DNA of 64,000 nucleotides, from positions 12,648,697 to 12,712,696 of the forward strand of contig CM055111.1 of the NCBI GenBank assembly GCA_029204225.1, read 5' to 3'. The position numbers and the translations under genes were made by a program. The number at the start of each line of letters is the position of its first letter. Within the stretch, counting starts at the first letter, position 1. The DNA is from Diphasiastrum complanatum (taxonomy: Eukaryota > Streptophyta > Lycopodiopsida > Lycopodiales > Lycopodiaceae). Below the pieces are notes generated by a model. It was given only the letters and a program-made list of their open reading frames with translations, made no database searches and had not been told where the DNA came from. Positions 47,595 to 59,200 of the stretch are shown piece after piece.

Positions 47595-50500
47595 ATCATG
47601 CATCATTAGATTAGACCCACAGTTCCATAGAATCACAATTTCAATCTCTCTTGATTGATTATTTCTACTAATGTAAGTTTTTTGTACAATTTACAGATTA
47701 GGTTCCATATTGAAACTGGATCCATCATGAATAAGTATAATAATGTATTGTATAAGCCTAATCGGTTTGAATATTTAAGAACTCAAATCTTCAGGCAACC
47801 TACCTTACATATACACTGAGTAGCTACTAAATTCACATGTGGTCTATATAAGACGGTCATCAATTCAAATCTTCTTGCAGACTACAATCTATACATGTGT
47901 AAACCCAACTCGATTTAAGATTCCAATCTTCTGAGATCTCACAAGTATAAACATAATCGATTACATTCCAGGCAATCAGTCTAGCTATGAACCTGTCTGG
48001 TAGGCTGCAATCCAGCTTTAGTATATATTCATTGTTCACACTTCGTATCAGGTATGTTCTATGTAGCAAGCACATTAGTCTGTCCAAGAGTAAGTTTCGC
48101 TTATCAGGAAAGTCTGATTTTCCCCGATTGCTTTCTGAATCTTCAAGCAGCTCAATTTGAATGTTCCAAAACATTTTGAACTGATTCAAATCAACTGGAA
48201 AATTTTTATTAATGATTTCAAAGTTCGGCCTTTGCATTCCTTAGCAAATCAAGGAAGGAAAAAAATGTAAGACAAAGTAGCAAGAGAACTCGATCTAACC
48301 ACAGTGGAACCACAACATATTAAAGAGAAAGTGTGGACTAGCAAACACCGAACGTACATCTAAAGAAATGTTACAACAAACAAGGAACAATGTGTAAATA
48401 CTGCCACAATAACAAATGGGCACTATCCTCGTCAACTTCATCCCAAAAAGTTGACTAACAAATTCTACGACAAAAGTGGATGACAGAATATTGAGCAGTA
48501 TCGAGAGAGCAGATCATGCATGTTAATGGGAACAACCTGAACAGCGGAAATACTGATCGCACCATCAATGACGCCTGGTCGTACACCAAGACCCTGGAGT
48601 CAGCCAAAGCTTTAAACAAACTTACAACATTTTCTCTGTATTGTCATAGAACTTTTTAGCTACAGCGTAATGAGAGATGGTACAAAAGAATATGTGAAAA
48701 TTTCAATCACAATAGTTACAAAATCATATATCAGGGAGTCATAAATAACTTGTCAAGGATGTCAGTCACAAGTACCATGGGTATAACTTCTACACACTTA
48801 TGATAAAACATTCCACCCTATTATGAGCTCAGCAGGTTAATCTTTCACATGGTAAGCAAGCATGATAGCACAAAAAAAGCACATGGGCATGACTACTTAT
48901 CTAATGATTGCGCATTCTGCAATGCTCAATTTTAAAGAACAAACTCTAAGAACCATTTGCAAGCATAACATACACAGCAATATGAAGAACTCAGAAAAAG
49001 CTTTTCATAAATCCAAGCTCAAGTAGGAATATGCATGCTTGAAAATGATAAAAGTTGAAAGAATGAGCACTACAGAAAGCGCATCTTTCCTTCAAAGTTT
49101 GATCAGCAATGCTTGGAAACTGTCAATTATTCTGACAACAACGAAATTAGCATGCCATGTAAACCAAGAGGATCCAACTGACTACCTGCCCAATGTCACC
49201 AAGAAGGAGATCGCCTTCAGCTTCACGTTCCAGAGCAATATCTGACAATAACAACACCAAAGAATAGCAATATATGTTGATGTCAAAGGATGAGACCTTA
49301 CACTCATTAGAACAACTTCTTAGAGTACAACCAACGGTTTAGAGAACAAAATTGCAAAAAAAAAAACACTTACCAAGCATGGATTCTGAAATGTCAAGGC
49401 CAATCCAATGATGGCCGTTCTCGGCCAAAGTTTCTCCACTGAGGCCTGATCCACATCCTATAAATAGAAGAAGATTATTATAAGTTAGCACAACCAGCCA
49501 CACCTCAAATTCAGCAACAATAGCAAGGAAATAGAATACAATGCCAGCACATACCTTAGATCAGGAACTTCAACCATCTATGTATAACAATATAGCGGAC
49601 CAGCAAATAGTCTCCATATGCAAGCTTAAAAAGAATACTATATCCTAGATTGAATAGTATTGCTCTTAAGTAATTGCATGTCTCAAACTCAAACCTTTCC
49701 CTAGCTTTTAAATCCTAAGACCCTGCTGTAGACTAGCATGCAAGGTCTAGAATGCACAACTCAAAAAAGCTGAGAACAACCATTCTTATTTTGAAATGTA
49801 TTGATCTAGTAAACCTATGACCTATCACTCTAAAATTTCAGTTTTCAACACAACTCAACCTTGTAGTTTATGTAGAGGCTCTATTCTTAATCTTGCATAA
49901 CATGCAAATACTGGTAATTGTACTAAATGCTCTAAAGTAACGATATGTTGATGTTATGGCTAGAATGATAGCTAACAAAACAAAGGAGACATGCAAATAA
50001 CAATGCTATAGCCCCCCCACAGAGTCGTAGACCATCAGCTTCATTATGCATAGTGTAAACCAAATGCCATGGCATCTCTACTCACTGCATCAGCACCCGA
50101 GAGTAGGTGCTGGTCATATGTACAAACAAATGTTCTGATGTAAAAACTTCAATTTCAACATGAAGAAACAATTCAAAAGATAATAGTATACTAATATATC
50201 ATATAGATTTCACCAACAAGGAGTCAAGTGATAGGGCAAACCAAACCACGCAAAGAAGCTCACAAATGCAAAAGACCTTGCAAGCAACCACTAGCAAGCG
50301 AGGTCAAGGTGGCATGGCAGTGGCAAATGCAAGCCCCAATAAGTTACAGAGAAGAATCCAAGTTGCTATGAACTCCAAATATAGCCCCATAAAAGAGCCT
50401 AGCAAAAATGTTAAAGGTCATCTAAAAATGATAAATAGTATAAGAAGGAATATAATATATCTCATTGATGAGGGCAGTATGTAATCCAGAGACATGATTG

Positions 50501-53500
50501 TAACACGAACCCAATTGAGTAGTTGAACACCAACAATTAGGACATGCAAACCACCAAACCCAACCACAGAGCGAATCCACTCTCAGCCTTGAGCTACAAG
50601 CTATTACATACACATCCTAGATTCTCTCCTTAGCCATGGCATCTCAAACAACCATAGCCCAATTCACTCACGGAATTACCTCACCTAAGTTTTGAAGGAT
50701 CCATAGGCTCATCCCGTACAAGAGTGCCTATGGGATTAACAATTCCCGGCATGTCCATTCTAGTGGTTCTATGGCTTCTACCAAGTGCTAAACTTAGAGT
50801 CATAGCCTTATAGCTGAAGGTAGTCCTTAACAATACACTGAACACCAACTAACTTATGCGAGCCTTAGGTTACTTACACCTAATTAACCCTAGCATAACC
50901 CTAGTCAATTAAGGACGTAACACTGAGGTTTGCATGCAGAGTCCTTGCATAAGATAAAACTTACAAGCAAAAGCATCAGATTGAAATGGACGGAGGGAGG
51001 CGAGAGTAAGAAGGGAAGTGAGTTTTTCGATCATTGACACAAGAAAGGAAAAGAGAGAACCAAAAAAAGTCATCCTAATGTCTTGAAACTTGCATAGTTG
51101 CATGCCTCGTTCCAGGTTTTTGCCCCGGAACGCCAATTTTTTAATTTTTTTCTTTATATGAGTGTCAAAAAGCAGCTCTTGGGATGGGGAGGTTGATAGT
51201 AATTTTTGTGAAAACATTTATTTACTGCAGGAGCCTACAGATCCCTGATAATATGTAGGTATTGCTAATTCACGAATTGATTCACTAATTTAGCGTTTCG
51301 GGTCTGTGCTCATCCAATGACTCTGTTATGTGGAGGCCTTTTGGCAAAATGTCAGAGTTGTGGGTATCTAGACCCAAAACGCTCTATGCATCATATCTAT
51401 TGTTGATGCACTAATCAGGATCATTTGGATCAGCTTGGCTTTGAGAATAGGATATGTAGATCGGATATCAGGAGCATCAGTCAAGCAATGTGATCCATAC
51501 ATGCACACATTGATATGTGTATGCTCAAACTTTAAAGTCTAGGACTCCCACAGTACTTTTGAGCTAATTGATGTACCATAGAAGGATTCAAACTGAAACC
51601 CGAGGGCATTCATGACATCTGGAAATTTGGTATAATTTCACTACCTCCATTTAAGAAAATTGTTAGACATTTTTCCATGTCTACAGATCACATTTTCCTA
51701 AACCCTAAACCTGTAAAACATATCGGGTTTTTGCAAAAAAACTTTAAAACTTTAAAAAATTTCGATCTAAAGGCATAATAACAGCCTAATAATATAGATA
51801 ATAGCCTAGTAATAATAACAGCATAATAATATTATATAGCTATATTGAAAAAACAAAAACAAAAGTTACATGCGTTCCAATAGCAACAGTGCAAGTTGAA
51901 AGTACCACAATGGGTACATAGGGTTGGCCTAGTACGTAACAGGTGTGTATGTCATCATCCTTAAGTGCAATGCATCTCCTAAAATCAAATAAAAATTAGA
52001 CACTTCTATGTTGATAAGAATAGTTCAAATTAAAATATTTAACAAATTATCCAACTAATAGGTGAGACTCAAAAATAAGATTGACTAGAATCCTATAGCC
52101 TATAGCTATCATGTATCTATCTATGCCAAAGATCTAAAGAATGTATTGACCGATCCATGTCACAGATGGAGCTATGGTGCATAGATGTGAGCATGGGTTG
52201 AACAGGCTCCTCGATCTGAGTGACTCGACATATCTCTCCTTTGAGAAAAAACATCCCTCCTAGCATTATGCCTACATATCTATAGTTCTCATGTGCAATC
52301 AGCAAGCACAATCTAGATAGTCCCAAAATAGAAGATGATATCACCTTATGATCTCATGATATGTAGAACAGAGGAAGACAAAATGCTCCTCTAACTCAAC
52401 CCCTCCTAGTACATAACTAGCATATCAGGTCTCCCCCGACGATCCTCTACCTATCTCCACCTAGCGCTGATGTCACGAAACTCTAAATTGTCCCCAAGTT
52501 CATCCGAAAGAGAGAAATGCTTTGACTATATAAAAACAAAAACAAATAATGTACATCTTAAAAATGCAACGTGTGGTTGTATGCAATGTGCCAACAAAAT
52601 AAAGACAACCAGAGCCTTAGCATACGATCAAACAATATTGCAAGCTTTACCTCTTGACACTATTGCAAAGTTATGGATGAAAAGGTAGCAAGACTACATA
52701 TCAACTAACTAGTTAGCTCATAACAAAAAGAGAAAATTTTTAGTGAAAAAAGCTCATACAAGTTTAAAAAGAGTTTAAGAGCTTCAAAACAAAAATAAAG
52801 AATTACAAGTCTCAAAAATCATCATACTTGAAATTATCTCTTTATGAGATTGAAATACATCCAAAATCCACAAATTCAAATTGAGAAGACAATACTGTTA
52901 GTGGTTAATGTCTAGGACCTTAGTTACATTAAACTGCATTCTAGGACCCAAACCTGGTCAAATGAACAAACTCTTTATAATTGAAAACCCTAGCATTAAT
53001 ACCAAGGCACATCATATTTCTGCATATAGAACAAAGCAAGTAAATTCTAGCAAATAAAGTGATGAAGATTTCTTAGACTCCGAAACACTGCATGGGTTGT
53101 TTAATGTCCCTACCTATATTAAATCGGCCCATCTCACCCCCTACTAGTTTGCTTAACTCTTTCATGTCTCCTTCACTTACTATGGCTTTTTGTGATTCCA
53201 AGAACTACACAACTTATTTTCTGGCTCAAAAGGACCTATAGTGGCAATGTTTGTATGTACTCGCTATGTTTCACCTTGTCAAATTCAAATAAAAGCTGTG
53301 TGACTAGATCTTTCAATTGAATCTAGTGTGTCCATACAAATCTATCTAGATGTTAGTAGGGAGTACCTATATCTAAGTTAAGATAGGATTTACATCCTGA
53401 ATATAAGCAAAACATCAAACAATAGGTATTGAAATCCATCTTAAGCTCTAATATGCTTGATATTTGTTAGTAAAGATTGGAGATCATGATTCATATTTTA

Positions 53501-54469
53501 CTACGATTTGTACTTCAAATTATACAACCTAAGACACTATATGCAAATATCATGTGTGTATATAGATGTTATCTAGACGTAGATACTTAGATATAACATA
53601 CAACCCCACATATACAATATACTTCTATGTAAATACAATTATGTATGTGATAGACTAAAATATTATTCTTTGTACTTCAATATTATACACCCTAAGACAC
53701 TATATGCGAATGTCATGTGTATATAGATATTATCTAGACATAGATACTTAGATATAACATACAAACCCACAATATAATATACTTATATGTAAATTCAATT
53801 ATGTATGTGATAGACTAAAATATACTAGAATAATATTTTTCACTAGATGTCCAGACCCTACAGCAAGAGTTCAAGCCAAGCATATAGTTACTAGAACACG
53901 TCGATGTCAACTATTACATATCAAACATTGCCATTTTCACTCCCTCATCAAATCTAGCCAAAAAAGTTGAAAACAAAAGAGTGTTCCAAAACATTGTGTA
54001 ACTATGCTTGGAACAAAGAATACATGCAACTAAAATAGTCAAAATCCATATCACCAATAATGTAGAAGGAAACTTGAAGTTGCGTTTATGATCAAACTAC
54101 GCGGAAATTTTGACATTAATTTTGAAGCATAATTGAACACTTGATTTAAATTATTTGCATGATATACCTGAGTCTATACAAGCAAATAATAAATTAACAA
54201 AAGGAACATTAACACCAATGCCTTGGTTTAACATACTTTGATTTATAGAAAAAAAGGAGAACATGCATAGCAAATACAATAGAAATGGAGCCTAGAACAT
54301 TTGAATATTGAAGAACAATCCTTAACTAACAATGCAAGGAAAAATCATTTCACTCAAAAACACTAAGTTAATAAAAGCTAAATTGGAGCTCACCAATGTC
54401 TAACAATAATCTAGGTGCTCCATCTTGAGGCAATGCAAGAAGTTCCAAAGCCCTCTCTGTTAGCTTTGC
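37468..54469 (-). CDS. RID2: 18S rRNA (guanine-N7)-methyltransferase, Bud23/RID2 type, 8 exons seen, first exon missing
   Basis: Class I SAM-dependent methyltransferase that makes m7G in 18S rRNA during 40S subunit maturation in the nucleus; the Arabidopsis relative is RID2. Exons: 54469-54394, 49457-49374, 49241-49186, 48593-48537, 39349-39300, 38552-38400, 37964-37832, 37635-37468. Every junction is GT-AG and in phase; together they give 258 residues. SAM motif I reads [16 protein letters not shown] across the first intron seen, followed by [13 protein letters not shown]; later blocks are [45 protein letters not shown], an acidic segment ([12 protein letters not shown]), and the basic nucleolar tail ending [10 protein letters not shown]. 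Relatives are about 290 residues, so only about 30 N-terminal residues are lacking; I could not find that exon up to 64000. Introns of 4.9 and 9.2 kb are loaded with repeats. No lesion seen in the exons. Confidence 0.9.
38713..39299. other. intronic sequence
   Basis: Lies in the 747-bp intron of the RID2-like gene (38553-39299). A 68-residue plus-strand open frame at 38713-38919 has no recognised motif. Confidence 0.4.
40120..40612 (-). repeat. 3' LTR of element J
   Basis: 493 bp; on the minus strand begins TGTCATGCCCATGACTGG after the polypurine tract. Confidence 0.85.
40640..41226 (-). pseudogene. element J integrase C-terminus and chromodomain-like tail
   Basis: Integrase C-terminal residues at 41023-41226 lead through frameshifted sequence to the [19 protein letters not shown] block near 40715-40770, which matches the start of chromovirus chromodomains. 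The aromatic-cage tryptophans that should follow are not readable. Confidence 0.65.
41227..42456. other. element J interior, no protein recognised
   Basis: About 1.2 kb between the integrase remnant and the 5' LTR. No gag, protease or RT residues are visible. A 62-residue minus-strand frame at 42011-42199 has no motif. Confidence 0.5.
42457..42948 (-). repeat. 5' LTR of element J
   Basis: 492-bp partner of the LTR at 40120. The expected primer site next to its inner end (42456 downward) is not recognisable. Confidence 0.85.
43435..43447 (+). other. primer-binding site following LTR K
   Basis: TGGTATTAGAGCT on the plus strand, one base from the initiator-Met primer consensus, directly after LTR K. 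Confidence 0.75.
43448..44461 (+). other. leader of element K
   Basis: No protein recognised. Probably the leader and remnants of an LTR element that ends with the gypsy pol pieces downstream. Confidence 0.4.
44462..45306 (+). pseudogene. Ty3/gypsy RNase H and integrase zinc-domain remnant
   Basis: Plus-strand frame 44473-44769 reads the gypsy RNase [19 protein letters not shown], then [18 protein letters not shown] and [20 protein letters not shown]. After a degraded stretch with stops, the integrase H2C2 zinc-binding domain is clear at about 45100-45300: [40 protein letters not shown]. The integrase core is absent. It may be the interior of element K (LTR 40073-43434), with RT deleted; order and strand agree. 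Confidence 0.75.
45307..45679. other. intronic stretch, nothing recognised
   Basis: Follows the gypsy remnant and ends at the 3' tail of LINE P. No matching LTR seen. Confidence 0.4.
45718..45731 (-). other. 3' stem-loop of LINE P
   Basis: ATGCC-TTTT-GGCAT, 5-bp stem and 4-base loop, 14 bases before the TTAATAAAG terminal motif. Homologous to ATACC-TTAG-GGTAT in copy M; the third pair is G-C here and A-T there. Confidence 0.7.
45980..46351 (-). pseudogene. LINE P C-terminal zinc-finger-like region
   Basis: A 123-residue frame: [20 protein letters not shown], then [20 protein letters not shown] and [18 protein letters not shown]. The CxxC...H....C pattern (CQLC, EEH, RC) is the LINE C-terminal motif. 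It is 60-70% alike, by eye, to 60600-60860 of copy M. An aspartate run DDDDDD and a basic, arginine-rich end follow. Confidence 0.75.
46351..47268. repeat. 459-bp perfect tandem duplication inside LINE P
   Basis: 46351-46809 and 46810-47268 appear identical at every position compared. Unit start ACTGATGTGATGATACTAGG, end CATACGAGCTA. The duplication includes LINE coding sequence ([15 protein letters not shown] region) and so splits the LINE frame. Confidence 0.9.
47547..47591. repeat. (GA)n microsatellite at the 5' end of LINE P
   Basis: About 22 GA units; read on the minus strand this is a CT tract immediately before the truncated LINE. Confidence 0.95.
47592..48536. other. intronic stretch, nothing recognised
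   Basis: Right end of the large RID2 intron. A 125-residue minus-strand frame at 47860-48237 has no known motif and is probably chance. Confidence 0.4.
49458..53509. other. intron 2-3 kb part without recognised gene, with one LINE scrap
   Basis: Part of the 4.9-kb RID2 intron. No genes recognised apart from the LINE fragment at 52100-52450. CCTAAACCCTAAACC at about 51701 is a short telomere-like motif. Confidence 0.45.
52100..52450 (-). pseudogene. LINE copy Q, C-terminal fragment
   Basis: Minus-strand residues [15 protein letters not shown] followed by [16 protein letters not shown] align with the zinc-finger-like C-terminal region of LINE P and M ([25 protein letters not shown] region). 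Several stops; no 3' tail recognisable. Confidence 0.6.
53510..53825. repeat. 162-bp tandem duplication in the RID2 intron
   Basis: Copies at 53510-53671 and 53672-53825 share GTACTTCAA-ATTATACA, CTAAGACACTATATGC and GTATGTGATAGACTAAAATA, with about 10% differences. AT-rich. Confidence 0.85.
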
Positions 54470-54994
54470 CTACAACAACAACAAAGTCACAAATGATACA
54501 AGCCAAAATTTAGGCAAGACACATCAAGTATTTAAGTGCTGAATCTACATTCTTGTGTTGAATCTGCAGAAAAAGTCATGACCATCTAAAATTTAAAAGA
54601 ATGTGATAATGAGGTACCAATGTTTTATGGTACCTTTCGAATCGCCTTTTCGAACCAAGAAAGAATCGGCTTCTCCAGGTTCGAACCGGCGAATCGGTTC
54701 TAGAGAATTTCCCCCCCCCCCTCCTTTAGTTTCTACCCTTCAATTATGTCGTGTTAATGGGTAACATGTACATTATAATTCATGATTAATCGATAGTGAA
54801 ATTTGAATCCTGACGTGCAACTCCTGAGTCTTGTTACCTAACAATACCTGTCACCTGTGATTTAGGTTCTTGATCCATCTGTTGCCCGCAGTTTTAGCTA
54901 TGATCTATCTGAAATCATTTGTGACATTAGAAAGAAACTACCAACTTCCATACATGAGTAGAAAGATTGATCATTGTTACTCGTCACTCAAAAC
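54470..54994. other. stretch upstream of the first RID2 exon seen
   Basis: Contains GGTACC...GGTACC (54613-54634), a run of TTCGAA-type palindromes (54636-54700) and a 12-base C run near 54711. No exon recognised. Confidence 0.5.
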
Positions 54995-55733
54995 CATAGA
55001 TGCACCGCGATTCTAAATCGCGATTCAGAAACGCGTTTTGGGATTTTCCCAAAGTCGCGCAAAATCATTTTTTTTTTGAAATTTTTTTAGGCAATATGGG
55101 TATCAGATGAAAGCTCTGATTGCATTATGACTGTGTAGTTTGCCAACTGTTTCGGGTGCGAAACACCAAAAAAGTGTGTTTTCACTCAGGGAGTTGGAAG
55201 GCCAAATCATGAAGAGGCCTTACCGTCGGGGCCGGGGTCTACCAGCAGCCCCCAGACCCTGCCGTTGGGGGGCGTTGCCCCCCAAACCCCCCACCAGGGG
55301 GCTACCGCCCCCCGGACCCCCTGTTTCCCAGGGGACTACTGCCCCCCGAACCCACTAGGACTTCCTGCTATATAACACCATAGATAAAAATGCTACCGCG
55401 CCCCCCCCCCCCCCCCCCCCAATATTTATGCCCCCAACTGTATGCACATTGCACTCACATCTCCAATGAAACGATTGCAAAAGTGACCATCATCCATACA
55501 GTTGATAGCCCAAACTGTAGGATTAAAATTTACTGAAAACCAGAGCAAATGACAACCAGATAGCTACTGAAAATAAGATTTGTTTGTGCCTCATCTACTG
55601 CACTTCTGAGAGGCAAAACGCTGGTTTGACCATTGATCCCCTAAAAAAATTTCAGCCATAAGCTATTTTTCCAAAAAAAAAAAAACCAAAATTTGTGATC
55701 CAGGGTTCAGAATCGCGATTCGGTGCATCTATG
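54995..55733. mobile_element. hAT-like non-autonomous DNA transposon, 739 bp
   Basis: Terminal inverted repeat CATAGATGCACCG (54995-55007) and CGGTGCATCTATG (55721-55733), each followed inward by the palindrome AATCGCGATT (55016-55025 and 55711-55720). The element is flanked by an exact 8-bp direct repeat, CTCAAAAC, at 54987-54994 and 55734-55741. An 8-bp target duplication with a CA...TG inverted repeat is typical of the hAT superfamily. No transposase frame is present, so it is a MITE-like passenger. It contains a GC-rich block (55225-55365) and a C run (55398-55420). Confidence 0.85.
55225..55365. repeat. GC-rich, self-complementary repeats inside the hAT-like element
   Basis: Three to four imperfect units of about 30 bp with the form GGGGGC-TACC-GCCCCCCGGACCCCC, each able to fold on itself. 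Strikingly GC-rich against an AT-rich surrounding. Confidence 0.8.
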
Positions 55734-55741
55734 CTCAAAAC

Positions 55742-56347
55742 ATTAATGTCACACCATACATAATACAATGTACCTAAGGAAGCGGATGGCGGACGCGGCT
55801 GTTTTTGAAAAAAAAAATTCTTCAAAAAAAAAAAAGTACAGGCACCTGCCCTCGCTGTCCCCCATCCCAAAAGCAAACTAGAAGCAATTTATGGCCCCTG
55901 TTTTTCCCCCGGAATTAATTATCAGAGGGTGTCTGGCACCCACCTGCCCCCTCCTGTTAAAAAATAGGAAAATGGTACCAAAAAAATTTGCAAAAAAATT
56001 TACAACAAACCTAACCACTGCCCATGCCTCTCATAACTGAGATATTACCAAACAACGATGACTAATGAGCAATTCATAAATTATTACGAACCTTCATTGG
56101 GAACTAAGCTCCAAAAACGCGGCAAAGAAAGATCTGAGAGTGGTATGGAGTGAAGATGATGGTTTGAATGGCAAACATATTACTGGTTTAGGGTTTAGGG
56201 TGCATCAGTGACTATCTCAAAGAAGTGAATGCTCACCAGAGGATTGGGGAGAGGTGAACGCTCACCAGAAGAGTGACAAGCTCTCAGGACCAGAAGTCTC
56301 TGGGGGAAATTAGGGCTCACCAGAAGAGTGGCAAGCTCTCAAGACAG
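55742..56347. other. stretch without recognised gene
   Basis: AT-rich, with GGTTTAGGGTTTAGGG at about 56184 (telomere-like) and a short repeated GCTCACCAGA(A/G)GA motif at 56234, 56260 and 56310. Confidence 0.5.
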
Positions 56348-56548
56348 GAAACCACAAGACCGACACACTACTATGTCTTATATGATGAGATCGGTTTCCC
56401 CCAGGATGAACTTCAACAGCTTACTAATTACTTATGCAAAACTGTGTCATTCACTACAGAAAACCACAAGACCTACACACTACTGTGTCTAAGTTGATGA
56501 GATCGGCTTCTCCCCGGATGAACTTCAATAGCTTACTAATTACTTATG
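56348..56548. repeat. 112-bp tandem repeat R1, two copies
   Basis: Copies starting near 56348 and 56460 share ACCACAAGACC, ACACACTACT and GATGAACTTCAA(C/T)AGCTTACTAATT. A third, partial copy in the same orientation lies at 60076-60147, 3.6 kb away. Confidence 0.85.
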
Positions 56549-57489
56549 GCACTACTTCAACACGCTACAATACGCCGTCGAAATTTTGCGTACCAACACG
56601 GGGGCTCCGAAACATCTCCCAATTTTCAAGTAAAGTGTCCCTAAAGCCATGTTTAACGTCGAACTTCGAACGGACGTTGCGGGCCGACCGTCGGTCGTTT
56701 CCTCGTCCTGTTTGTTCCCACAGGTTTATATCGAGGTTGTCCACTGGCCGAAACAGACGGCACCCGAAACAGATCCTGTTTGGAGAAACGGGGCCATCGG
56801 ACGGAGAGTTGCAAAACTCACTTGAACTAATTGCACTTCTCTCCAGTCAAAGGGCCATTTTGACCGAACGATACCCGAATCGAGCCAGGCTCGATCCCTT
56901 GGGTTCGTATTGGGATCACGAACTTGTGGACTGTGTTCGCGGACCATTGATGCATTCTACATAGTACCATGGCCTATGTGATGAGATAGATTTAGGGTTT
57001 GGGGTGGTACAACGTCACGTGGGCAACTAATCGAAGCATGTCCTGGTAGATGTCCGCCGACACAACGAACGGAAGCAAGAAGCAGAATTTCACAAGAGCC
57101 AACGAGAGATAATGGGGCGACTATCGGAGCTGCAGCTACGTGCCCTCACGGTCCTCGGACCTGCTCCCCCCTGCCCCAGCTGGCGAGGGCGAGGAAACGC
57201 AGCGGATTGGAATTAACTTCACCGCAGAACAACTGGCCATGGTCCGAGAAAGGGTCCCTCGTCGCCTTTCATTCTCTTGGTGTACCGATATAATGCATCC
57301 AATACACATTAATGTACAATCCTGTATCATAGCCAAGCTTTATGGGACCATCTCACAGACAACATTGAACAATGAATTTTAATCTAGTCGGCTACATGCT
57401 TTGGGACATGGTAGCTTTAAGGCACATCCGACACATATTCATTCTCAAGTCACTTATTGAATAGGCAAAATTCAAAAGAGAGATTATTG
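56549..57489. other. higher-GC block of unknown nature
   Basis: 56560-56970 and 57110-57260 are clearly GC-richer than the surroundings. Open frames exist (plus 56434-56964, 176 aa; plus 57140-57382, 80 aa), but none shows a known motif. A first exon of a gene or an unknown repeat are both possible. It is not the missing RID2 first exon. Confidence 0.35.
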
Positions 57490-59200
57490 TTGCTTCATGG
57501 ACTTTCGGGGAGAGGATGACCAAGTACCACGTCACATGCTAGTTCAAAGATTGAGGAATCTTGGCTTCTCCACTAACACGATGCTAGTTGTCATGGCATT
57601 AAATGAGAAAGTGATGGAATGCTTTAGGTCAAATAAAGGCTTGTATTAGTCAGTTGACAGGAACATTTGAATAAAGCACAATTGCTCGAAATTTCCCACA
57701 TTATTTGGCCTCTATATTGGTGAGCTTGTGAGCATTATCGAGTAAGATGGTAGACAAGGGTGTAGACCTTGTGACATTTTGCTATCAATCCTATTATATG
57801 TTGATGATGTCCTTCTGGTCTCTGCGGCCATGAAGGACTTGCAGTAGCATCTAGACACTATGCAGTCCTTCTAAATTGCATGGGAGTTGGAGGTCAATAT
57901 GAGGAACACCAAGATTATGGTCTTCAACACATGTAGATCTTACACACAGTAATATGAGTTCACACTAAATGGTTAGTCATTGGAGATTGTTTCTTCCTAT
58001 ACATACCCAAGGGTTTTATTTACAAGATCTACCTTTGGCACGATACATGCAACCACTTGACTTCAACAGGTCAATTTCGCCTGATCAACTAGGAGTGATT
58101 TTGTCAAACACCATATACGGGATGCTCAAAGTAAGTGTCATCTTTTTTACACTCTGGTCACCCCCATAGCTATGTATGCATCAAAGATAAGGTGTACACT
58201 ATACAAGGCTTACATCAGCTGCCAGCAAAGTGGGCTTAGCCTTACGTGACTTCATTATGTTCTCACATATGATATGGCCAAGCCACTTGTTCCAAATCAA
58301 ATTATCCTAGCTAAGTTTGCCATGCTCCATTGAGATATCCATGGCTAGCACTCACATCTCCTCAAAGAATTTATGAGCAAGGGCACTACTCATTATGGTA
58401 CTATCAAGCACCTCACCGATTGTTTGGCATTTTCATATTTCAACTTCCCAAGGGGATCTGTGCACATAATTTGGGGATTTATTTATGGAGTGTCTGGTAT
58501 GGTTCATTGGGAGAGCTAGGGGTCAAGCTAGACTTTTGCAAAACCTACTTCTTGGAGATGGATAAAGCAACTAACCTATTCATGCCTCGATAATTGTACG
58601 CAAGGCTATCACAACCTCATATTTACTTGAAATAGATCAGAGTCTCTTTGCACCAGTTTCATGTGGAGACACGCCGTTTCCATAAAATTCGTAAGGTAGA
58701 TAGGATCCACCAATTGGGTACCATGGGTGAGGTGGAGACGAAGGATCACTACATCTTTCGAAGCAATATGATATGAGATCAAAGGGGGATCAATCACATT
58801 CCTCTCATTGATATCATATAAGGATCCATGTTGTGTAACTTTGATGATACAGGAGATGTCTTAAATGCGAAAAGATTTATGTCATGGTACCCACTCCAAT
58901 ATGTGGGATTCTCAACTTCTTACCACTACCTCCTTTTTCTCCAAAGGTCATCCATGGGCAGATATAGAGTCAAGATCAGGGGAAAAGGCCATCACTCCTT
59001 TTAGACACCGAGACGAGAGACGATGTTGTCAACAGAGCCCACGGCCTCCTCATGCATCCTAGGTGATGGCGCACAAACACATACTCGCAAATGTCTTCCA
59101 ACATAGGTGATATCATCATCATCTACCACCATCACGACTTTTTCATATATGTCTCTAGATATTACTTAATGAATACCTTGCAGATAGTTACTTTCTATAT
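57490..59200 (+). pseudogene. LINE copy N, RT and C-terminal part
   Basis: Plus-strand non-LTR reverse transcriptase with many stops. Readable: FGLYIGELVSIIE, then LLSILLYVDDVLLVSAAMKD (the YxDD box, here YVDD), NMRNTKIMVFNT, SYTYPRVLFT, a MAKPLVPNQIILAKFAML block near 58270-58330, and LISYKDPCCVTLMIQEM near 58800. These align with LINE P and M in order. The end is vague; no CT tail is seen. Confidence 0.75.

Noticed and set aside
47860-48237. 125-residue minus-strand frame
   Set aside because: No recognisable domain and no support from splice sites or neighbours; expected by chance in AT-rich sequence of this length only occasionally, so left as unlabelled intron.
57110-57382. Possible first exon of the RID2-like gene or of a divergent gene
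   Set aside because: Neither strand encodes the expected FYN..EARKY start, and the plus-strand frame (PAPAGEGEETQRIGINFTAE) matches no family I know.
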